Below are positions 57,978-64,000 of a stretch of DNA of 64,000 bases, one piece after another (position 1 is the stretch's first letter; each line of letters starts with the position of its first letter). This DNA is from an uncultured Spartobacteria bacterium (GTDB taxonomy: Bacteria; Verrucomicrobiota; Verrucomicrobiia; Chthoniobacterales; Chthoniobacteraceae): NCBI GenBank assembly GCA_903882875.1, contig CAIRYQ010000015.1:124001-188000 (forward strand). The letters run 5' to 3'. The translations under genes were made by a program, and so were the position numbers. The notes under the pieces were generated by a model that was given only the letters and a program-made list of their open reading frames with translations, did no database searches and had not been told where the DNA came from.

Positions 57978-59936
57978 TCAAATCTCGAAGTCCGTGTCGA
58001 ACTTCAGCCGGTCGCGCAGGAAATCCAGGATGTGCGTGAGGCTCTCGGCGACGTTCAGCCTGCCGGTCTCGATGATGATCTCGGGGTTCGTCGGCGCCTC
58101 GTACGGCGCGTCAATGCCGGTGAACTGCTTCAGTTCGCCCAAGCGCGCCTTTTTGTAGAGGCCCTTCGTGTCGCGCTGTTCGCAGACTTCGAGCGGGGTG
58201 TTCACGAAGACTTCGTAAAACTCCACGCCGCTCTCCATCGCGATGGCGCGCGCGCGGCGGCGGTCGGCCTGATACGGCGAGATGAACGCGGTGATGACGA
58301 CCACGCCTGAATCAGCCATGAGCCGCGCAACCTCCGCGACGCGGCGGATATTCTCCACGCGATCCTCGGGCGAAAAGCCGAGGTTTGAATTCAGCCCGTG
58401 GCGGATATTGTCGCCGTCGAGGACGTAGGTCTGCATCCCGAGGTTGAAGAGTTCACGATCCAGCGCCTTCGAGAGCGTGCTTTTGCCACTGCCGCTCAGG
58501 CCGGTGAACCACACGATGGCACCCTTGTGCCCGTTGCGCGCGAAGCGCCGGACCTGCGTGACCGCGCCTTCGCTCCAGAAAATGTTCGCCGACTTCGGCT
58601 GCGAGCGGTCGGTGTAGATGCCGTCGAAGATGATGCCGCCGCCGGCGACATTGCGGTTGTCCACGATGACGAAGCGGCCGAGGAGCGCGTTGCGATCCGC
58701 GTTGTCAAAGGCGAGCGCGCCGCGCGTCTGGATGGTGATCTCCGCGACATCATTCCTCGCGATGTAGCCGCGGTCGCCGGGGAGAGTGTCGAGCGTGGAG
58801 GCATCAATGATGCGCTCGATGCTCACGACCTCCGCGTCGAGTTCCTGCGTGGTGAGCTTCAGCTTGTAGCGCTCGCCGACGGTGAGGTTGCGTTTGCCCA
58901 TCCAGAACAGCCGCGCCTTGAAACGATTCGATTCAATCGGCGCGTCCGTTTCCAGCGAAGCGACGTGTCCGCGCTCGACGAAAATCTGCTCGGTGAGCGT
59001 GATGCCGATGCTCTCGCCTGCCGTCGCAGACGTCTTCACCGGCGCGTTCCAGTTCTCGATGGTCTTCACCACGCCGGTTTTGTTGCCGGGTGAAAAAACG
59101 AGCGTGTCGCCGATCTTCAGCGACCCGGCCTCGATGCGCCCCGCGATGATACGTCGCTCATCGAAGCGATACACCGCCTGCACCGGAAAGCGCAGCGGGA
59201 GATCGTGGAGCGGCTTCGGCGGCTCGAAGGTGTCGAGCATGTCCGTGATCGTCGGGCCGGTGTACCACTTTGGATTTCGGATCTCGGACTTAGGATCCGT
59301 GCCCGCCGGTTCGCGTTGGGCGACATTGATGCCGTTGCGCGCGGAGATCGGAATGAACGCCCGCGCTTCGAGTCCGATGTCCTTGAGGAACGCCGTGTAG
59401 TCCGCGACCACCTTGTCGAACACGCCCTTGTCGAAACCGACGAGGTCCATCTTGTTCACCGCGACGACGACCTGTCGGATGCCGAGCAGCGAGAGCAGGT
59501 AGCCGTGCCGCTTGCTCTGCTCCTGAATGCCCTCGTTCGCCGCAATGAGGAGCACCGCTGCATCCGCGCTCGCTGCGCCGGTGATCATGTTTTTCAGGAA
59601 CTCCTTATGCCCCGGCGCATCAATGATCACGTAGGGCCGCTTGACCGTCTTGAACTGAATCTGCGTCGTATCAATCGTGATATTTTGCGCCTGCTCCTCG
59701 AGCAGCGCGTCGAGCAGGAACGCATACTCGAACTCCATGCCCTCCTCTTTGCACGCCGCCTGAATCTGCTCGACCTTGCCATCGGGCAGCGACTTCGTGT
59801 CGTAGAAAATGCGGCCGATGAGCGTGGATTTTCCGTGATCGACGTGGCCTACGAAGACGACGCGCAGGCGACGTTCGGAGGAAGATTTCGGATTTCGGAT
59901 ACCGGATACCGGAAAGGTTTCTGCTGCGGTGCTCAT
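57978..59936 (-). CDS. cysNC: Bifunctional sulfate adenylyltransferase subunit 1 / APS kinase
   Basis: CysN is the GTPase that drives sulfate activation with CysD, and the fused CysC phosphorylates APS to PAPS. The 652-residue protein has an EF-Tu-like G domain (GHVDHGKS near 30, DAPGHKEF, NKMD), barrel domains to about 455, and an APS kinase with P-loop GLSGSGKST near 478. It is complete. Two short peptides are foreign to the family: IRNPKSS near residue 15 and DPKSEIRNPK near 215 (nt 59269-59298). Both are encoded by the GGATTTCGGAT-type repeat DNA of this locus. The ATG at 59936 overlaps the stop of the four-helix-bundle gene by four bases. Confidence 0.95.
   Translation of the reverse strand: MSTAAETFPVSGIRNPKSSSERRLRVVFVGHVDHGKSTLIGRIFYDTKSLPDGKVEQIQAACKEEGMEFEYAFLLDALLEEQAQNITIDTTQIQFKTVKRPYVIIDAPGHKEFLKNMITGAASADAAVLLIAANEGIQEQSKRHGYLLSLLGIRQVVVAVNKMDLVGFDKGVFDKVVADYTAFLKDIGLEARAFIPISARNGINVAQREPAGTDPKSEIRNPKWYTGPTITDMLDTFEPPKPLHDLPLRFPVQAVYRFDERRIIAGRIEAGSLKIGDTLVFSPGNKTGVVKTIENWNAPVKTSATAGESIGITLTEQIFVERGHVASLETDAPIESNRFKARLFWMGKRNLTVGERYKLKLTTQELDAEVVSIERIIDASTLDTLPGDRGYIARNDVAEITIQTRGALAFDNADRNALLGRFVIVDNRNVAGGGIIFDGIYTDRSQPKSANIFWSEGAVTQVRRFARNGHKGAIVWFTGLSGSGKSTLSKALDRELFNLGMQTYVLDGDNIRHGLNSNLGFSPEDRVENIRRVAEVARLMADSGVVVITAFISPYQADRRRARAIAMESGVEFYEVFVNTPLEVCEQRDTKGLYKKARLGELKQFTGIDAPYEAPTNPEIIIETGRLNVAESLTHILDFLRDRLKFDTDFEI
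59885..59912. repeat. GGATTTCGGAT/CGGATACC repeat within the start of cysNC
   Basis: The tract ATTTCGGATTTCGGATACCG plus another CGGATACC unit lies in codons 9-18 of cysNC. It is inverted relative to the CCGGTATCC tract at 60319-60344, so the two flank the four-helix-bundle gene. Confidence 0.7.
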
Positions 59937-60304
59937 GTGGAAATTTGGGACTTGGTTCCCTTGCGGGCGGTTTTGATGGAAGAAACGACGATGGACAAAA
60001 TCTCGTTGGCCTCGCGTTGAAGTTCGGTGGTCCGTGCTGCCGGGACGAGTCCGAGTTCGATGATGATTTCGATCCAGTAGAGTGTCTCGTCACACTCCTC
60101 CTCGACGATTCCCATGCGGCTGATGAAGTCAGCACGCGAGCGCCCACGGATCGCAGCGCGGTAGTTCGCCCCGACTGAAGTCGCGCAACGGATGAGCTGC
60201 TTCGCCGCGACCTGCGACGTTGTCGTCTTCGGCAGCGACTCCGCGAGCCGGATGCAACGAATGCCGAACTGGAACGTGCGCTTTCGAAATTCCTCTCTTG
60301 TCAT
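59933..60304 (-). CDS. Four-helix bundle protein (23S rRNA intervening-sequence protein family)
   Basis: The 123-residue all-helical protein matches the S23/four-helix-bundle family: TREEFRKRTFQFGIRCIRLAE, TSQVAAKQLIRCATSVGANYRAA, RGRSRADFISRMGIVEEECDET and ETLYWIEIIIELGLV. Members assemble as pentamers and include proteins encoded within 23S rRNA insertions and the Avd protein of diversity-generating retroelements. No reverse transcriptase is in the window. It sits between cysD and cysNC, overlaps cysNC by four bases (ATGA) and is bounded by inverted CCGGTATCC repeats, which implies insertion into a once contiguous operon. Confidence 0.88.
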   Translation of the reverse strand: MTREEFRKRTFQFGIRCIRLAESLPKTTTSQVAAKQLIRCATSVGANYRAAIRGRSRADFISRMGIVEEECDETLYWIEIIIELGLVPAARTTELQREANEILSIVVSSIKTARKGTKSQIST

Positions 60305-60318
60305 CAGAGCAGTCACTT

Positions 60319-60344
60319 TCCGGTATCCGGTATCCGGTATCCGG
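60319..60344. repeat. Tandem 8-bp repeat GGTATCCG between cysD and the four-helix-bundle gene
   Basis: Three direct copies of the 8-bp word (CCGGTATCCGGTATCCGGTA then TCCGG) lie between the cysD stop and the next start. Inverted related units are at 59896-59912 inside cysNC. Confidence 0.8.
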
Positions 60345-60347
60345 TTT

Positions 60348-61289
60348 TCACATGAACCCCTTCGCGCGGAGCTTCTGCATCGCGTTGCGCTCGTGGTGAT
60401 CCTGCGCGCGGCCGGCGCGCTCGCTGGTCTTGGTGTGCGCGAGTTCGTCCACGATTTTGTCAATCGTGTCCGCGTCGCTCTCGACCGGGCCGGAGATCGG
60501 CCAGCAGCCGAGCGAGCGGAACCGGTAGCGGTGCCCGTCCTTCGCCTTGCGCGAGAAATACATCTTCGGAATCGGGATGCCCTCGCGCTGGATATACATC
60601 CAGATGTCGCGCTCGCTCCAGTCGAGCAGCGCCTGCACGCGCACGTGCTCGCCCGGCGCGCAACTCGTGGTGAACTGGTTCCAAAACTCCGGCGGCTGAT
60701 CCTTGTAGTCCCACTCAAAGTCCTTCGTGCGCGGCGAAAAATAGCGCTCCTTCGCGCGAGTCGGATCCTCGTCGCGGCGGATGCCCGTGATGAGCGCGTC
60801 CCACTTGTGCTCCGCCATCACCTGCTGGAGCGCGACGGTCTTGAGTTCATGCGTCACCGTCACCGGGTCCGTCGTGTCGTAGCCGATCACGCGGCCCACG
60901 TAGTCGCCGCGTCCCGCGCGCGCGTCCTCGTTGATTTTCACGATGAGATTCAGCCCGTGATACTTCACCGCCCAGTCGCGGTATTCGATCATCTCTGGGA
61001 ATTCGTAGGTCGTATCAATGTGCAGCAGCGGGTAGGGGATGTGCCCGCCGAACGCCTTTTTTGAGAGCCAGATGAGGACGTTCGAGTCCTTGCCCATGCT
61101 CCACGGCATGCAGATGTTTTTGAAATGGTGAAATGCCTCGCGGATGAGGAACACGCTCTGCGCTTCGAGCTGGTCGAGGTGCTCCTGGTCGCTGTGCGCG
61201 ATTTTCTCCGGGAAAAATGCAGCCGGTTCATCGGCCCCCGGCGCTGCGTAGAGCCGGGAGTAAGCGGGATGCTTGGAAAAGTCGGACAT
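60348..61289 (-). CDS. cysD: Sulfate adenylyltransferase subunit 2
   Basis: CysD forms APS from sulfate and ATP together with CysN. The 313-residue protein shows LEAQSVFLIREAFHHFKN, PWSMGKDSNVLIWLSKKAFGG (PP-loop SMGKDS), LHIDTTYEFPEMIEYRD, ITGIRRDEDPTRAKERYFSP and the ending FRSLGCWPISGPVESDA. ATG at 61289 (MSDFSKHPAYS) is chosen by family start; the frame is open to 61394. It heads a minus-strand operon with the four-helix-bundle gene and cysNC. The 228 bases upstream to the NUDIX gene presumably hold its promoter. Confidence 0.96.
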   Translation of the reverse strand: MSDFSKHPAYSRLYAAPGADEPAAFFPEKIAHSDQEHLDQLEAQSVFLIREAFHHFKNICMPWSMGKDSNVLIWLSKKAFGGHIPYPLLHIDTTYEFPEMIEYRDWAVKYHGLNLIVKINEDARAGRGDYVGRVIGYDTTDPVTVTHELKTVALQQVMAEHKWDALITGIRRDEDPTRAKERYFSPRTKDFEWDYKDQPPEFWNQFTTSCAPGEHVRVQALLDWSERDIWMYIQREGIPIPKMYFSRKAKDGHRYRFRSLGCWPISGPVESDADTIDKIVDELAHTKTSERAGRAQDHHERNAMQKLRAKGFM

Positions 61290-61517
61290 TGAATTTGGAC
61301 GGACGGTATTTTTTGAAAAGGGGCGGTGAGGAAAGCAGCCAAACCCCAAGTTGTCTATCGGGAGAAGCGGACTTTCTCTCGTCTGCGCGCTCATCCGGTG
61401 CTGCGCTATCGGAGGGCTTCTCCGACACTTTTGAAGGACTGGAAGCGGCTTAGGCAGTGTTCACGAATGATCTGATTCACAAGGAATCGTCCGGATTCCC
61501 AAAGCAATTCCGCCGCA

Positions 61518-62117
61518 TCAAACCGCCAGCAGCCCCATCGCGACCATGCGTGCAAATGCGCTGAGCGTGTTCGCATCGCGGATTTCGCCCGAGGCGATCA
61601 TCGTGCGGAATTCCTCGGTGGAAAATGCGCGGCATTCCGTGATGGATTCCGCCGCCTCCGGCTTCGCGCCTTCCGCAGTCGGAACAACGGGCCGCGCGAG
61701 CACGAGGTGGCTGTGTTCGTCGGTGAAGCCGCAGCTCGGAAAATAGTGGCCGAGCGAAATCAGCTCGCCGCCCGGCGCGAGTTCGTAGCCCGCTTCCTCC
61801 TCCAGCTCGCGCAGTCCAGTCGCGCGGATTGCATCGGGATCGGAAGTGTCGTCAATCTGCCCCGCAGGAAATTCCCAGATTGTCGAGCGGATCGGCACGC
61901 GTTCCTGACGCACGAGCAAAAACTTTCCATCCGCAGTCATCGGCGCGACGACCACCGCGCCTTTGCGATGCACGACTGTCCACGTGAACGGCTCGGGCCG
62001 CGTCGGCGAAGTCACCGTCGCGCGATGCACCTCGACGTACGGATTTGCAAACTGCTGCTCGCTGGAGATGACGTTCCAGCCGTCGCTGTTCTGAATGAAG
62101 CGGTGAAAACGATCCAT
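61518..62117 (-). CDS. NUDIX hydrolase, ADP-ribose pyrophosphatase-like
   Basis: The 199-residue protein has a NUDIX box in GQIDDTSDPDAIRATGLREL followed by EEEAGYEL, with the REL and EE metal ligands intact. It is slightly longer than the standard box between Gly and Arg. The surrounding pattern (FLLVRQERVPIRSTIWEFPAG and ISLGHYFPSCGFTDE) is that of ADP-ribose or nucleoside-diphosphate-sugar hydrolases. It follows argH by six bases on the same strand, so both are likely co-transcribed. Confidence 0.9.
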   Translation of the reverse strand: MDRFHRFIQNSDGWNVISSEQQFANPYVEVHRATVTSPTRPEPFTWTVVHRKGAVVVAPMTADGKFLLVRQERVPIRSTIWEFPAGQIDDTSDPDAIRATGLRELEEEAGYELAPGGELISLGHYFPSCGFTDEHSHLVLARPVVPTAEGAKPEAAESITECRAFSTEEFRTMIASGEIRDANTLSAFARMVAMGLLAV

Positions 62118-62123
62118 GCGAGT

Positions 62124-63488
62124 TTAGCTGAGTGATTTCTTCCACCGCGCGAGCTGAGCTGCGACGTTTTTCGGGGACGGCGCGCCGATGCCTTTGCGCG
62201 CGGCCATCGCGGTTGCGAGGTCGAAGCACCTGGCCACGTCCTTTTCAAAAGCGGGCGAAAGCGTGCGCCAGTCGGCGAGCGTGAGCTGCGGGAGATCGCA
62301 GCCGCGCTGCGTGCAGAGTGCGACGGCCTTGCCGACGACTTCATGCGCGCTGCGGAAGGGCACGCCGCGGTTCACGAGGTAGTCAGCCACATCGGTCGCG
62401 AGCAGCATCGGATCGGCGACGGCGGCGGCGCACGCGGCGGCATTTGCCTTCGTGCCGTCGAGCATTCCTGCGAAGACGGCGAGCGCGGCCTTCACGGTGT
62501 CCACGCTGTCGAAGACGGGCTCCTTGTCCTCCTGCATGTCGCGATTGTAGGTCATCGGCAGGCCCTTCAGCGTCGTGAGGAGTGAGACGAGATTGCCGAT
62601 GACGCGGCCTGTTTTTCCGCGCGTGAGTTCGGCGACGTCGGGATTTTTTTTCTGCGGCATGAGCGAGCTGCCAGTCGTGTAAGCGTCGCTGATGGTGATG
62701 AACTTGAACTCGCTCGACGCCCACAGGATCACATCCTCGCTGAGCCGCGAAAGGTGCGTCGCCACGAGTGCGAGCGCGGCGAGCAACTCGACGGCGAAGT
62801 CGCGATCGCTCACCGCGTCCATCGAGTTTTGCGTGATCGCGGGAAAGCCGAGCAGCTTCGCGACGAGCTTGCGATCCAGCACGATCGTCGAGCCCGCGAT
62901 GGCACCGCTGCCGAGCGGCAGCACATTGATCCGCTTGCGGCAATCCGCCACACGCCCGAGGTCACGCTCGATCATCTCGACGTACGCGAGCAAGTGATGC
63001 GCGAAATACACCGGCTGCGCGCGCTGGAGATGCGTGTAGCCGGGGATGATGATGTCGCGGTTCCGCTCCGCAAGTTCCACGAGCGCCCGCTGCAAGTCGC
63101 GCAGCAGTTCCGAAATCGCATCGCACTCGTCGCGCAAATAGAGCCGGATATCGAGTGCCACCTGATCGTTCCGCGAACGGGCCGTATGCAGCTTCGCACC
63201 GGCGTCGCCGATGCGCTTGGTCAGCTCTGCCTCGATGTTCATGTGGATGTCCTCCAGCTCCGTCTTGAAGCGGAACTTCCCCGCCGCGATCTCCTCGCCG
63301 ATTCCACGCAGCCCCGCGACGATCTGCGCGCGCTCCTTTTTCGAAATCAGCCCCGCCTTTTCCAGCGCGGCGCTGTGCGCGATGGAGCCCTCGATGTCAT
63401 GCCGCCACAGCCGCCAGTCGAAGCTGATGCTCTCGCTGAACGACTGGAGCAGTGCGGCGGTTTGTTCTTTAAATCGGCCTTTCCACAT
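62124..63488 (-). CDS. argH: Argininosuccinate lyase
   Basis: ArgH releases fumarate and arginine from argininosuccinate in arginine synthesis. The 454-residue product shows the family order: SFDWRLWRHDIEGSIAHSAAL, LEDIHMNIEAELTKRIGDAG, HTARSRNDQVALDIRLYLRD, IIPGYTHLQRAQPVYFAHHLLA and the fumarase-superfamily signature GSSLMPQKKNPD with the catalytic serine. ATG at 63488 (MWKGRFKEQTAALL) is used by family start; upstream residues in the open frame are not conserved. The NUDIX gene follows. argG was not found. Confidence 0.96.
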   Translation of the reverse strand: MWKGRFKEQTAALLQSFSESISFDWRLWRHDIEGSIAHSAALEKAGLISKKERAQIVAGLRGIGEEIAAGKFRFKTELEDIHMNIEAELTKRIGDAGAKLHTARSRNDQVALDIRLYLRDECDAISELLRDLQRALVELAERNRDIIIPGYTHLQRAQPVYFAHHLLAYVEMIERDLGRVADCRKRINVLPLGSGAIAGSTIVLDRKLVAKLLGFPAITQNSMDAVSDRDFAVELLAALALVATHLSRLSEDVILWASSEFKFITISDAYTTGSSLMPQKKNPDVAELTRGKTGRVIGNLVSLLTTLKGLPMTYNRDMQEDKEPVFDSVDTVKAALAVFAGMLDGTKANAAACAAAVADPMLLATDVADYLVNRGVPFRSAHEVVGKAVALCTQRGCDLPQLTLADWRTLSPAFEKDVARCFDLATAMAARKGIGAPSPKNVAAQLARWKKSLS

Positions 63489-63622
63489 AGGGCGCGGAGC
63501 ATTCCGCACGTGCCGCCGCGGTGCAAGAACGCGGTGTTGCTGTTGACCGCTGGACGGCTTTGCCAAACTTCAAAGCCGGGCACCGCTCCGCTGGCGCGCG
63601 CCGTGCTTGGAAATGGAAGCCC

Positions 63623-64000
63623 ATGCCCAATCGAAAGCGGACGTTGCTCGCCAGCCTTGTCCTCGTCGCCGCAGTGCTCCTCGCCTACGGTGCCGTGTGG
63701 CGTTTCGATTTTGTCCGCTACGACGACGCCAGCCACGTCTTCGACAATCCGCACATCGCCACGGGCCTCAGCGCCGAAAATATCCGCTGGGCATTCGCGC
63801 AATACAACGCCGGGCAGTGGCTCCCGCTCACATGGATTTCATTCATGCTCGATGTGTCGCTCTTCGGCCTCGCGCCCGGCGCGATGCACGGCATGAACGT
63901 CCTCCTCCATGCCGCGAACGCGCTGCTTCTCTTCACGCTGCTCCGCAGGATGACCGGCCAGTTCTGGCACAGCTTCGCCGTCGCCGTGCTCTTCGCGCTG
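63623..64000 (+). CDS. Polytopic membrane protein, TMTC/GT-C-like (truncated by window end)
   Basis: The 126 visible residues begin with a membrane helix (LLASLVLVAAVLLAYGAVW), then FVRYDDASHVFDNPHIATGLS, NAGQWLPLTWISFMLDVSLFGL and MHGMNVLLHAANALLLFTLL with more hydrophobic helices. The D-D near the start and the W-P-L-T-W pattern are those of the large membrane glycosyltransferase-like family that usually carries TPR repeats at its C-terminus. The rest of the protein lies beyond the window. It is divergent from argH. Confidence 0.85.
   Translation, partial: MPNRKRTLLASLVLVAAVLLAYGAVWRFDFVRYDDASHVFDNPHIATGLSAENIRWAFAQYNAGQWLPLTWISFMLDVSLFGLAPGAMHGMNVLLHAANALLLFTLLRRMTGQFWHSFAVAVLFAL

Noticed and set aside
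59933-60304. Avd-type component of a diversity-generating retroelement
   Set aside because: The four-helix-bundle fold is related, but no reverse transcriptase, template repeat or variable repeat was seen in the window.
61290-61517. Riboswitch in the cysD leader
   Set aside because: A short hairpin is present, but no conserved SAM or other riboswitch core could be recognised by eye.

Overview
The window is a GC-rich chromosomal segment that most resembles a free-living Verrucomicrobiota bacterium (Spartobacteria/Chthoniobacter-like). The assignment is inferred from content: an RpoB, GyrA and GyrB of Gram-negative type, many secreted catabolic proteins typical of this phylum (DUF1080, sulfatase, Tat-exported Gfo/Idh/MocA, PQQ-like propeller), a UBact-plus-proteasome gene set known from a few Gram-negative phyla including Verrucomicrobia, and weak or absent Shine-Dalgarno sequences before many starts. 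No rRNA, tRNA, CRISPR array, transposase or integrase was recognised.

Layout. 1-2647 holds the first 882 codons of rpoB (minus strand), separated from any ribosomal protein gene by a gene-free stretch. 3.4-12.2 kb is a catabolic block: DUF1080 protein, class C beta-lactamase-like hydrolase, FAD oxidoreductase, aldo/keto reductase, aldehyde dehydrogenase and sulfatase. 12.5-19.5 kb carries gyrB and gyrA, interrupted by a small accessory insert: a TIR-like effector candidate, a frameshifted zeta-toxin-like remnant and a GxxExxY gene set in short repeats. 19.6-28.5 kb has a ROK kinase, YqgE, a squalene/phytoene synthase, exported proteins, Gfo/Idh/MocA, a class III aminotransferase and a DapA-family lyase. 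28.5-31.0 kb is repeat-rich: an 18-copy 21-bp tandem repeat, a palindromic element, an orphan possible immunity gene, and a truncated toxin-antitoxin pair lying between an 82-bp duplication of the 3' end of the neighbouring ABC-F gene. 31-39.4 kb has ABC-F, NagA, a stand-alone 5'-3' exonuclease, a sugar nucleotidyltransferase, a frameshifted coiled-coil/receiver protein, and GYF and LysM proteins.

39.6-41.5 kb is the most notable locus: a 58-residue UBact (Pup-like protein modifier ending in Gly-Gln), then proteasome beta (PrcB) and alpha (PrcA) subunits. The ligase, Dop-like deamidase and Mpa/ARC ATPase that should work with them are not in the window. A 190-bp inverted-repeat element lies between ubact and the catalytic part of prcB and appears to encode part of the beta propeptide.

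41.5-64 kb holds YhbY, a PfkB kinase, a PQQ-like propeller, mnmE, exported proteins, a large membrane Ser/Thr kinase with a YD-like ectodomain, an ion transporter and ABC exporter, a phosphoesterase, a GH25 lysozyme, the sulfate-activation operon cysD - four-helix-bundle gene - cysNC, a NUDIX hydrolase, argH and the start of a polytopic membrane protein. Across the window, accessory genes repeatedly sit inside or next to short dispersed repeats, some of which are translated as part of housekeeping proteins (CysN, PrcB).
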